A stretch of DNA of 64,000 nt from assembly GCA_963974675.1 (NCBI GenBank), contig CAXBDQ010000003.1, positions 60,649-124,648 on the forward strand, read 5' to 3'. Of the stretch, positions 1 through 7,979 are shown piece after piece (within the stretch, counting starts at the first letter, position 1; each line of letters begins with the position of its first letter). The DNA is from Porticoccus sp963974675. Its GTDB lineage: Bacteria; Pseudomonadota; Gammaproteobacteria; Pseudomonadales; Porticoccaceae. A program made the position numbers and the translations under genes. Under the pieces are notes generated by a model. That model searched no databases. It had not been told where the DNA came from and saw only the letters and a list, made by a program, of their open reading frames with translations.

Positions 1-185
1 ATAGCTTTACCCATGGACTTAGCATAGGCATTGCGTTCGGATTGTAGTGATTGAGCCTTATCCTGTAATTGGCGGCGAAGGCCTTCCAGTTCTTTTAGTT
101 TTTTAACATCTAAGATAAAACCGCGAACGGCAAGTTTTTCAGCAATAGTTTCGGGGTCAGAGCGAACGAGTTTTGGATCCAACAT
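1..185 (-). CDS. serS: Seryl-tRNA synthetase, N-terminal part (cut by window edge)
   Basis: The first 61 codons of seryl-tRNA synthetase, which charges tRNA-Ser in the cytoplasm. The visible protein starts MLDPKLVRSDPE and continues into the charged helix of the N-terminal coiled-coil arm that contacts the long variable arm of tRNA-Ser; the catalytic domain lies outside the window. The opening residues are typical of gammaproteobacterial SerS. It is the last visible gene of the minus-strand run ftsK-lolA-rarA-crcB-serS, 16 bases after crcB, so cotranscription is likely. Identity is well supported although only about one seventh of the protein is seen. Confidence 0.88.
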   Translation of the reverse strand, partial: MLDPKLVRSDPETIAEKLAVRGFILDVKKLKELEGLRRQLQDKAQSLQSERNAYAKSMGKA

Positions 186-201
186 GAGGTTTGGGGCATT
201 C

Positions 202-573
202 CTAAAGCAAGCGGGTCACAACAATTGCACCAAGCGTTCCCGCTAGACACAACACAACATTTAGGGCGACATAAGCTGCCGCCAGCGCAAGGTGGCCATT
301 TTGCCACAAAGCAAGGGTATCAAGCGAGAACGTAGAAAAGGTGGTGAAAGCGCCAAGAAATCCGACCATTAGTAAGTTGCGTAATTCAGCGGGAAGTACA
401 CCTCGCTCAATAATGAGTACATAGAAGAAGCCCATAAGAATGGATCCCAGAACGTTAACCACTAAGGTGCCCATGGGGAGACGTCCACCGAACATAGGGA
501 ATACGGCTGCATTAACAGCAAACCGGCCCACAGCACCTAATGCACCACCTAAAGCCACAGCTAACCATTGCAT
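202..573 (-). CDS. crcB: Fluoride ion channel CrcB/Fluc
   Basis: A 123-residue inner-membrane fluoride channel that works as a dual-topology dimer and protects against cytoplasmic fluoride. Four hydrophobic segments fill nearly the whole chain. Diagnostic residues are visible: GxxGAVGRF at about 10-18, the conserved Asn at about 40 in the VVNVLGS segment, and the phenylalanine-box stretch GAFTTFSTFS at about 74-83. The ATG overlaps the rarA stop (TAATG), indicating translational coupling. No fluoride riboswitch is expected or seen, because the gene sits inside an operon. Length is normal for the family. Confidence 0.93.
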   Translation of the reverse strand: MQWLAVALGGALGAVGRFAVNAAVFPMFGGRLPMGTLVVNVLGSILMGFFYVLIIERGVLPAELRNLLMVGFLGAFTTFSTFSLDTLALWQNGHLALAAAYVALNVVLCLAGTLGAIVVTRLL

Positions 574-1949
574 TATGAGTTCTCGTTTCTCTTGTCGTGA
601 GTTTCTTTCATATCAACCTCAGTAGCGGCATAGCGTTGTTGAGGGCTATTTTCATTGAGGGTTCTTAGGTGATTCAGCTTTTCAGAAATCTTCTGTTCCA
701 AACCGCGATCTGTTGGAAAATAATAACGTGTATTTTGCAATTTTTCCGGAAAATAGTTTTCCCCAGGAGCAAAAGCTCCAGGCTCATTATGGGCATAACG
801 GTAATCGGCACCATAATCGAGCTCTTTCATCAATTTTGTCGGCGCATTTCGTAAATGTAATGGAACATCATAGCTGGGCATTTTACGTATATCTGCTCTG
901 GCCGCATTAAATGCGCTATAAACGGCATTGCTTTTAGGCGCAGAGGCTAGATACATAATAGCTTGGGCGATAGTTAGCTCACCTTCGGGACTACCCAATC
1001 GTTCTTGTGTATCCCAAGCATTGAGAGACAAGGTTAATGCTCTAGGATCGGCATTTCCAATATCCTCACTGGCCATACGAACCACCCGACGGGCGATATA
1101 AAGTGGATCACAGCCACCATCTATCATTCGAGAAAACCAGTACAACGCGGCATCAGGAGAGGAACCACGAACGGCCTTGTGTAAAGCTGATATTTGATCA
1201 TAAAAATATTCCCCGCCTTTATCGAAACGGCGGCTATCTGTGACGAGAACTTCCTGTAACGTAGTTTTTTCTATAGTGCCCTCTTGGGCAAGATCACTGG
1301 CTATTTCGAGTAAGTTTAGGGCTTTTCTAGCATCACCATCTGCTGCGCTGGCAAGCAGTTGGATGGCCTCGTCTGTGATATTCAGCTGGCGGCGGCCCAA
1401 ACCAATGTCATCATCGTTAAGTGCTCGATGAATAATTCTGCAAATATCCTCGGGTTCCAGGCTACGAAGGACGTACACCCTGCAACGTGAAAGCAGTGCA
1501 TTATTCAGTTCAAAAGAGGGGTTTTCCGTCGTTGCCCCAATTAACACTACGGTGCCCTCCTCTACATAAGGTAGAAAAGCATCCTGTTGTGACTTATTGA
1601 AACGGTGTACCTCATCCACGAACAATATAGTCTTACGGCCACGGACATCTCGCTCTTCCTCGGCGCGGTCTACTGCAGCACGGATTTCTTTTACACCCGA
1701 CAAAACTGCCGATATCGCTTCCAAATGAGCATCGACAGATTGGGCAATAATTTTGGCTAAGGTTGTTTTACCAACACCCGGTGGCCCCCAAAAAACCATG
1801 GAGTGAAGCTGTCCAGCAGAAATAGCCTCGCGGAGTGATTTTCCTTCACCCACTAAATGGGCCTGGCCAGAAAAAGCCTCTAAAGAGTGGGGCCGCATTC
1901 TTGAAGCAAGAGGCTGATAGACCTCTTGGCTAAACAGATCATTACTCAT
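573..1949 (-). CDS. rarA: Replication-associated recombination protein A (AAA+ ATPase)
   Basis: RarA (MgsA), a clamp-loader-like AAA+ ATPase acting at stalled replication forks. The 458-residue chain has Walker A GPPGVGKTT at residues 55-63, a Walker B segment FVDEVHRF near residue 110, sensor motif IGATTENPSFEL, and the C-terminal helical region typical of RarA/WRNIP1 proteins. Its start overlaps the end of lolA by 8 bases and its stop overlaps the crcB start, a tight operon arrangement also known in Pseudomonas and enterics (lolA-rarA-serS). The last 25 or so residues are hydrophilic and variable. Confidence 0.95.
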   Translation of the reverse strand: MSNDLFSQEVYQPLASRMRPHSLEAFSGQAHLVGEGKSLREAISAGQLHSMVFWGPPGVGKTTLAKIIAQSVDAHLEAISAVLSGVKEIRAAVDRAEEERDVRGRKTILFVDEVHRFNKSQQDAFLPYVEEGTVVLIGATTENPSFELNNALLSRCRVYVLRSLEPEDICRIIHRALNDDDIGLGRRQLNITDEAIQLLASAADGDARKALNLLEIASDLAQEGTIEKTTLQEVLVTDSRRFDKGGEYFYDQISALHKAVRGSSPDAALYWFSRMIDGGCDPLYIARRVVRMASEDIGNADPRALTLSLNAWDTQERLGSPEGELTIAQAIMYLASAPKSNAVYSAFNAARADIRKMPSYDVPLHLRNAPTKLMKELDYGADYRYAHNEPGAFAPGENYFPEKLQNTRYYFPTDRGLEQKISEKLNHLRTLNENSPQQRYAATEVDMKETHDKRNENS

Positions 1950-2619
1950 CGCGAAGAATGTCTACGCCTTCTGGTGGGGCAAAATGAAAGAGTTTTAGAT
2001 CTAGGGTTTGGTTCAGCTGTTGTCCATTGAAGATAATTTCAGTTTTCTGTCCTAGTGAATCCCACAGTGTCATTGATGAAGGTGTTTTGTTGATAAAGCC
2101 CAGTGAGACCTTCTCATACAGGCTGTGAGCATCAATAGGTGTCAGCGTATACTTGGCAGTATTGGCGGCATCACCAGGCTCATGACTGATGTCATAGCTG
2201 CTCTCGAGAGTCTCAAGATCACCAATAAACAAAACAGCAGGTGTTTTGGATAGATCCTGATTAAAAGGTCGAATGGAGACTTGTTCAAGATCCGGGTCAT
2301 AAATCCATAATGTTTCGCCATCAGAAACAACTAACTGTTCGATAGGTGGGTTGGTCTCCCAGCGTACTTTTCCCGGGCGAGCTGCTGTCAGGTGGCCAGA
2401 GGTTTGCTGTAATACATCTCCTTCAAAGGAATATACTGTTTGTTCAAAGCGAGTGTCTAGAGAATCCAAATGGATCAACAGCGCACGAAGTTTGTTGGCA
2501 CTGATATGGGTTTGCGCAGTTGCCTGCTGGTTTGGCTTTACTTCGGATACAGTCACCCCTCCCGCCATTAATGGAGGGAAGCATATCATTGCAAATAGAC
2601 AAAAAAAGAGTGGCCTCAT
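1942..2619 (-). CDS. lolA: Outer-membrane lipoprotein carrier protein LolA
   Basis: LolA is the periplasmic chaperone that takes lipoproteins from the LolCDE ABC transporter to LolB on the outer membrane. A signal peptide is visible (residues 1-20, hydrophobic core FFCLFAMICFPPLMA). The mature part has the family pattern: an FEQTVYSFEGDVLQQTSGHL strand region, then PGKVRWETNPP and a TLWIYDPDLEQVS segment. It follows ftsK after 5 bases and overlaps rarA, the usual ftsK-lolA-rarA order. At 225 residues the length is normal. Confidence 0.92.
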   Translation of the reverse strand: MRPLFFCLFAMICFPPLMAGGVTVSEVKPNQQATAQTHISANKLRALLIHLDSLDTRFEQTVYSFEGDVLQQTSGHLTAARPGKVRWETNPPIEQLVVSDGETLWIYDPDLEQVSIRPFNQDLSKTPAVLFIGDLETLESSYDISHEPGDAANTAKYTLTPIDAHSLYEKVSLGFINKTPSSMTLWDSLGQKTEIIFNGQQLNQTLDLKLFHFAPPEGVDILRDE

Positions 2620-2624
2620 AATAG

Positions 2625-5015
2625 CTAGTCTCTAGCGTGTGCTGGGGCCAACACTTCTCGGTTGCCATTGGCACCCATTTCACTCACAACACCCGATGTT
2701 TCCATTTGCTCAATCAGCCGTGCAGCTCTGTTATATCCGACGCGCAACTTACGTTGCACCGATGAGATAGAGGCTTTACGCGTTTGGAGTACAAAGGCGA
2801 CAGCTTCATCATAAAGTGGGTCAGATTCAACGTCGTCACCCTCTCCTCCTTCACTACTAAAGCCGGGAACAAGAATATTGCTGGTGGAGCTCTCATCCGT
2901 AATCTCATCAAGGTATTTGGGTGCCCCTCGACTTTTCCAATCAGCGACGACCTTGTGTACTTCATGGTCATCCACAAAAGCGCCATGAACCCGAATGGGA
3001 ACACTGGTTCCAGGTGGTAAGTAGAGCATATCGCCATGCCCTAATAATTGTTCCGCGCCACCCTGATCAAGAATGGTACGTGAATCAATTTTAGAGGAAA
3101 CTTGAAAAGCAATTCGACTGGGAACATTGGCTTTGATCAGACCAGTTATTACGTCAACAGAGGGCCGTTGGGTAGCGAGTATCAGGTGAATACCTGCCGC
3201 CCGTGCTTTCTGGGCAATCCGAGCAATAAGTTGCTCCACTTTTTTGCCAACAATCATCATCATGTCGGCAAATTCATCAATCACAACGACGATATAGGGG
3301 AGTTTTTCTAAAGTGGGTGCAACGGGTGCGCCGCCGTCTTCTCCAAATAAGCTGGCATGTTCATCAGGTTTCCATAGCGGGTCGACGATGGGGTTTCCTT
3401 CAGCAATAGCATCTGCCACTTTTCTATTGTAACCAGAGAGATTGCGCACGCCCATTGCGGCCATTAACTTATAACGGCGCTCCATTTCTCCAACACACCA
3501 TCGCAAGCCACTGGCTGCATCCTTCATATCGGTAATGACCGGTGTTAAAAGATGGGGTATATCGTCGTAGACAGATAATTCCAGCATTTTTGGGTCAACT
3601 AAAATCAGCCGTACATCTTCGGGGCTCGACTTATATAGCAGGCTTAACAGCATTACATTGATGCCTACCGATTTACCCGAACCCGTTGTCCCTGCAACCA
3701 AAAGGTGGGGCATTTTCGCCAAATCTGCACACACGGGTGTACCAGAAATATCATTGCCAAGTGCAAGCGTTAAAGGTGATTTTGCCTGTTCATAGACCTC
3801 GGAAGACAGCACTTCACTAAGCCGCACCATCTCCCGGTGTTCATTGGGGATTTCTATACCGACTACGGATTTCCCAGGTATAACTTCTACAACCCTGACA
3901 CTGACAACGGCCAATGATCGTGCCAAATCTTTGGCAAGGCCAGTAATCCTACTAGCCTTGACACCGGCTGCCGGCTGAATTTCAAAACAAGTGACAACGG
4001 GGCCAGGTAACACCTCTAGCACCTCGGCACTGATACCAAAATCCTGGAGTTTGAGTTCTAGCTGCTTGGACATAGCCTCGAGGGACTCTTTGGAATAGCC
4101 CTTACCAACATTGTTGTCTGCCTTATCAAGCAAGCTGAGCGTTGGGAGTGATCCCGAGACAGACTCGGAAAAAAGAGACGTTTGCTTCTCTTTTTCAACA
4201 CGCTGGCTCGTCACTGGCCTTTTAATGGGAGGTTGAATGCTCAGGGGCTTTCGTGACGCTTCTTTTTCCGCTTGCTTGGCTTTTATTTGTTTCCGGTGAA
4301 GTTGTGCCTGCTCGGCTTGTTTTGACTCTTCTTTTCTAACTTTTCGTGCGGCTAGAAGATGTTGAATATACTCGATGAATTTCAATGTCCCTTGACCGGC
4401 ACCTTCGATGAGAGCCAACCAGGACAAATCTGTAAAAACTGTCAAACCAAATAGAAAAACGGCCAGTAGAATGAGCGTACTACCCACATGGTTAAACGCT
4501 GTGGCCGCTGCTACTGATATAGAGGACCCCAGAATACCTCCTACACCAAAGGGTAAAGACGTTTGAATATGCCCGTAGTGAAGTGATGCCAGCGATGTCG
4601 CACTGACCATGACCAAAATAAGCCCAAGAATACGAAGGAAAAATACAACACCATCAAAACTGGCGCTTTCATCACGGTGAGCACGAAAAACATTCCATGC
4701 ACGCAATCCAAGCAACACAGGAAAAAGATAGGAGATGTAACCAAGTAAAGAATAGAAAACATCGGATAACCAGGCTCCAAGAGCACCGGCAGAATTATTA
4801 ACATGCGCCACACTTCCCGTGTGTGACCATCCGGGATCTTCAGGAGAATGGCTAACTAGGGCAATCATTAAATAAACACAAACCACCAACCAGCCAATGA
4901 GAGCTCCCTCTCTTAGAATAAGTGTACCCCTTGAAGGCGGTATCTGTTCAGCATTCTTTCCCGTGGAGGTTTTAGGCTGTTTTTCTTTAGTCAAAGGAAC
5001 ATCCAGATTCATCAT
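2625..5015 (-). CDS. ftsK: DNA translocase FtsK
   Basis: FtsK couples septation to chromosome-dimer resolution by pumping DNA and activating XerCD at dif. The 796-residue chain has an N-terminal membrane domain with four or five transmembrane helices (to about residue 200), a charged linker rich in Lys, Gln and Glu (about 225-290), and the motor domain with Walker A GTTGSGKSVG near residue 440 and Walker B VVVIDEFADMM near 580. A C-terminal winged-helix gamma domain (about 735-796, with SSVQRKLRVGYNRAARLIE) would read KOPS sites. The linker is short compared with E. coli FtsK, as in Pseudomonas. It heads the minus operon and diverges from trxB. Confidence 0.96.
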   Translation of the reverse strand: MMNLDVPLTKEKQPKTSTGKNAEQIPPSRGTLILREGALIGWLVVCVYLMIALVSHSPEDPGWSHTGSVAHVNNSAGALGAWLSDVFYSLLGYISYLFPVLLGLRAWNVFRAHRDESASFDGVVFFLRILGLILVMVSATSLASLHYGHIQTSLPFGVGGILGSSISVAAATAFNHVGSTLILLAVFLFGLTVFTDLSWLALIEGAGQGTLKFIEYIQHLLAARKVRKEESKQAEQAQLHRKQIKAKQAEKEASRKPLSIQPPIKRPVTSQRVEKEKQTSLFSESVSGSLPTLSLLDKADNNVGKGYSKESLEAMSKQLELKLQDFGISAEVLEVLPGPVVTCFEIQPAAGVKASRITGLAKDLARSLAVVSVRVVEVIPGKSVVGIEIPNEHREMVRLSEVLSSEVYEQAKSPLTLALGNDISGTPVCADLAKMPHLLVAGTTGSGKSVGINVMLLSLLYKSSPEDVRLILVDPKMLELSVYDDIPHLLTPVITDMKDAASGLRWCVGEMERRYKLMAAMGVRNLSGYNRKVADAIAEGNPIVDPLWKPDEHASLFGEDGGAPVAPTLEKLPYIVVVIDEFADMMMIVGKKVEQLIARIAQKARAAGIHLILATQRPSVDVITGLIKANVPSRIAFQVSSKIDSRTILDQGGAEQLLGHGDMLYLPPGTSVPIRVHGAFVDDHEVHKVVADWKSRGAPKYLDEITDESSTSNILVPGFSSEGGEGDDVESDPLYDEAVAFVLQTRKASISSVQRKLRVGYNRAARLIEQMETSGVVSEMGANGNREVLAPAHARD

Positions 5016-5200
5016 ATATGCACGCTATTGTAATGGCAGCAGGTGGAAATACCAGCGACCAAGTGTTGTGGATAGTGGTATAAGTTAACTAAATACACTC
5101 GATAGCAAAATCCTACTTTGTCTATGACGGGGCATTCATTATCATAGGCATCTACTTCTATTCGATGAAATAGATTCATTTAGCCCTGGAACTCCTAACT

Positions 5201-6151
5201 ATGACTGATGTACAACACCACAAACTAATCATTCTTGGGTCTGGTCCTGCGGGTTATACCGCGGCTGTTTATGCTGCAAGGGCTAATCTTAATCCCGTTG
5301 TGATTACCGGAATTCAACAAGGCGGCCAATTAACGACTACCACCGATGTGGACAACTGGCCCGGCGATGCAGAAGGTGTACAGGGCCCCGACTTGATGAT
5401 GCGTATGCAGGCACATGCCGAGCGCTTTGATACAGAAATTATTTTTGACCATATTGACAAGGTTGACCTCAATCAACGGCCTTTCCAATTAAAAGGCAGC
5501 AAACACTATAGCTGCGATGCATTAATTATTTGCACTGGAGCCTCGGCTCAATATCTTGGTCTGCCGTCAGAAGAAGCCTATATGGGGCGAGGTGTGAGCG
5601 CCTGTGCCACCTGTGATGGTTTTTTCTATCGAGGCCAAAAAGTCGCCGTTATTGGCGGAGGAAACACCGCTGTTGAAGAGGCACTGTATCTTTCCAATAT
5701 TTGTAGTGAAGTGACACTGGTTCATCGCAGGGATTCTTTACGATCAGAGAAAATTCTCCAGGATAAACTTTTGGATCGTGCTGAAAACGGCAATATCAAT
5801 ATTTTATGGAATTACACTCTTGATGAAGTCAAGGGTGATGACGCTGGCGTAACGGGTTTAGCCCTAGCAAGTACCCAAGGAGAACCTGACATAGAACTTG
5901 ATGTCAGTGGTGTTTTTATTGCTATAGGTCATAAACCTAATACTGATCTTTTTGAGGGGCAGCTTGACATGAAAAATGGGTATCTGGTTATTCAAGGTGG
6001 CAATGATGGCAATGCCACGGCCTCAACGATCCCCGGCGTCTTTGCTGCGGGTGATGTGGCCGATCATGTTTATCGTCAGGCCGTAACTTCAGCGGGTTCA
6101 GGCTGCATGGCGGCCCTGGATGCTGAAAAATATCTAGACGAATTGGCTTAG
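5201..6151 (+). CDS. trxB: Thioredoxin-disulfide reductase
   Basis: Flavoenzyme that passes electrons from NADPH to thioredoxin in the cytoplasm. The 316-residue protein shows the FAD-binding GSGPAGYTAAVYAARA motif near residue 12, the redox-active CATC at residues 135-138, the NADPH-binding GGGNTAVEEA motif near 152, and a C-terminal FAD motif GVFAAGDVAD. The ATG was chosen because it begins the typical MTDVQHHKLIILGSGPAG sequence. It diverges from ftsK across 185 bases and precedes aat by 25 bases, as in Pseudomonas. Confidence 0.96.
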   Translation: MTDVQHHKLIILGSGPAGYTAAVYAARANLNPVVITGIQQGGQLTTTTDVDNWPGDAEGVQGPDLMMRMQAHAERFDTEIIFDHIDKVDLNQRPFQLKGSKHYSCDALIICTGASAQYLGLPSEEAYMGRGVSACATCDGFFYRGQKVAVIGGGNTAVEEALYLSNICSEVTLVHRRDSLRSEKILQDKLLDRAENGNINILWNYTLDEVKGDDAGVTGLALASTQGEPDIELDVSGVFIAIGHKPNTDLFEGQLDMKNGYLVIQGGNDGNATASTIPGVFAAGDVADHVYRQAVTSAGSGCMAALDAEKYLDELA

Positions 6152-6176
6152 CCTTTTAGTAAAATAGCTGAATTTA

Positions 6177-6896
6177 GTGTCTGATCTTCTAGTTCTTGAT
6201 TCCATTCATCCGGTTTTTCCGAGTCCCGACACGGCACTTGAAAGCCCTAATGGGCTTTTGGCCATTGGGGGCAATTTAGACCAGAACACATTATACGAGG
6301 CCTACCGGCAAGGCATTTTTCCTTGGTACGATGAAACCCAGCCCCTTCTTTGGTGGTCACCGAACCCAAGGGCCGTTATTTTTCCAAAAGACATAAGAGT
6401 TTCTCGGTCGTTAAAAAAAACCATGCGGCAGCAATCTTGGGAAATACGACTCAACACAGTCTTTCAATCTGTTGTAGAGCAGTGTGCTGCCCCCCGCAGA
6501 GACAACGAAATGGACACTTGGATAACCGATGAAATGCAAAATGCCTATCTTGCCCTGCACCATGCAGGCTTTGCCCATTCACTTGAGGTGTGGTTGGAAA
6601 ATCAATTAGTTGGCGGGCTATATGGCGTATTAGTCGGTAGTGTTTTTTGTGGCGAGTCAATGTTTAGTCTACAGAAGGACGCATCAAAAGTGGCACTTGT
6701 GCAGTTGTCTCTATTGGTCAAACAATATACCGTTGACGGTTTTATTGATTGCCAAGTCAGCAATGATCACTTAATTTCTATGGGTGCTGTCACTATTCCA
6801 CGACAAGAGTTTTTGTCTAAGCTGTCGGTCTTACGAGAACAGCTTAGTCCGTGGCCGGACAAATGGCAGTTCAAAATTCCAGAAAAAACAGTCTAA
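6177..6896 (+). CDS. aat: Leucyl/phenylalanyl-tRNA--protein transferase
   Basis: Aat adds Leu or Phe from aminoacyl-tRNA to proteins starting with Lys or Arg, creating N-degrons that ClpS hands to ClpAP. Family signatures are clear: FPSPDTALESPNGLLAIGG near the N terminus, YRQGIFPWY, WWSPNPRAVIFP, and the C-terminal GGLYGVLVGSVFCGESMFS and DCQVSNDHLISMGA. The start is a GTG 25 bases after trxB, without a convincing Shine-Dalgarno sequence, which suggests coupling to trxB. The 239-residue length is normal. It is followed by bpt, and clpA/clpS lie just beyond. Confidence 0.95.
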   Translation: MSDLLVLDSIHPVFPSPDTALESPNGLLAIGGNLDQNTLYEAYRQGIFPWYDETQPLLWWSPNPRAVIFPKDIRVSRSLKKTMRQQSWEIRLNTVFQSVVEQCAAPRRDNEMDTWITDEMQNAYLALHHAGFAHSLEVWLENQLVGGLYGVLVGSVFCGESMFSLQKDASKVALVQLSLLVKQYTVDGFIDCQVSNDHLISMGAVTIPRQEFLSKLSVLREQLSPWPDKWQFKIPEKTV

Positions 6897-6928
6897 ACTA
6901 CAAGTTGGACACCGGTTGAAGTGTTGCT

Positions 6929-7657
6929 ATGTCACGAGATATATCGCCAGATGTACAAACAATAAAGCTTTTTTTAACGGAGCCACATACTTGCAGTTAT
7001 TTAAAAGATAAAAAAGCAACGACAGCTTTTGTTGATCCGAATGTTGATATTGACCCTCACCTGTATACAGAGTTGTCAGATATGGGGTTTCGGCGCAGTG
7101 GTCGATATATCTATACTCCACGCTGTGACGGATGTCGAGCCTGTATTCCGGCAAGGTTACTGGTCAATGAGTTCCGACCTAACAGGCAACAGCGTCGCTG
7201 TAATAAACGTAACAAAGATTTAAGCGTTTGGGTGACATCAAAAATTAACGAATCTGAACACTACCCTCTGTATGCGCGCTATATAACAAAACGTCACGCT
7301 GACGGAGATATGTACCCACCAAACCGTGCGCAATTTAAAGATTTTATTAGCCATCTATGGTTAAACAGTAAAATGATAGAAGTAAGGGAAAGAGGTGAAC
7401 TGATTGCTGCCGGCGTTGTGGATATTCTTGATAATGGCTTGTCGGCAATTTATACCTATTATTCCACCAACAAAGAGCACAACTATAGAAGCCTAGGCAC
7501 TTTTACCCTATTAGCTGAAATTATGCTGGCAAAGCATATGAAGTTGCCCCACGTGTATTTAGGTTATTGGATAAAAGATAGTCCCAAAATGGCCTACAAA
7601 TCAAACTACCAGCCTCTAGAAATACTCAGTAAGGGTGAATGGGTCCCGGTTGATTGA
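6929..7657 (+). CDS. bpt: Aspartate/glutamate leucyltransferase (arginyltransferase family)
   Basis: Bpt transfers Leu from Leu-tRNA to N-terminal Asp or Glu, a second route into the ClpS/ClpAP degradation pathway. The 242-residue chain carries the ATE family cysteine cluster: a Cys in HTCSYL near residue 23 and CDGCRACIP near residue 71, plus GFRRSGRYIYTPRC. The C-terminal domain has HVYLGYWIKDSPKMAYK, a family hallmark. The leucyl rather than arginyl specificity is inferred from the bacterial family. It lies 32 bases after aat and 67 bases before infA. Confidence 0.93.
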   Translation: MSRDISPDVQTIKLFLTEPHTCSYLKDKKATTAFVDPNVDIDPHLYTELSDMGFRRSGRYIYTPRCDGCRACIPARLLVNEFRPNRQQRRCNKRNKDLSVWVTSKINESEHYPLYARYITKRHADGDMYPPNRAQFKDFISHLWLNSKMIEVRERGELIAAGVVDILDNGLSAIYTYYSTNKEHNYRSLGTFTLLAEIMLAKHMKLPHVYLGYWIKDSPKMAYKSNYQPLEILSKGEWVPVD

Positions 7658-7724
7658 CTTTGTCGTGGTTTCAGGCAGAATGCGCCTCGTTCTTGAGAAT
7701 CGCAGTTTGGAGATAGTAAAAATT

Positions 7725-7943
7725 ATGGCAAAAGAAGATCATATTGAGATGGAAGGAGAAGTGATTGATACACTTCCCAACACCACCTTCCGTGTCAAAC
7801 TGGAAAATGGACATGTTGTCCTTGCCCATATCTCTGGAAAAATGCGCAAAAATTACATCCGGATTCTTACCGGTGATAAAGTGAAAGTAGAGCTAACGCC
7901 CTATGATCTATCCAAAGGGCGTATCACCTACAGAGCTCGCTAA
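7725..7943 (+). CDS. infA: Translation initiation factor IF-1
   Basis: IF-1 binds the 30S A site and works with IF-2 and IF-3 in initiation. The start at 7725 gives the canonical 72-residue protein beginning MAKEDHIEMEG; a longer in-frame extension upstream is not conserved and overlaps bpt, so I reject it. A GGAG ribosome-binding site lies about 12 bases upstream. The S1/OB-fold residues (LPNTTFRVKLENG, HISGKMRKNYIRIL, GDKVKVELTPYDL) are all present. It converges on clpA with 36 bases between them. Confidence 0.97.
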   Translation: MAKEDHIEMEGEVIDTLPNTTFRVKLENGHVVLAHISGKMRKNYIRILTGDKVKVELTPYDLSKGRITYRAR

Positions 7944-7979
7944 CTAAGTCTCTTGTATTGTTACAGCTTTCTTACTCCG

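Noticed and set aside
7635..7724. 30-residue N-terminal extension of IF-1
   Set aside because: Overlaps bpt and is not conserved; the 72-residue start at 7725 has its own GGAG site.
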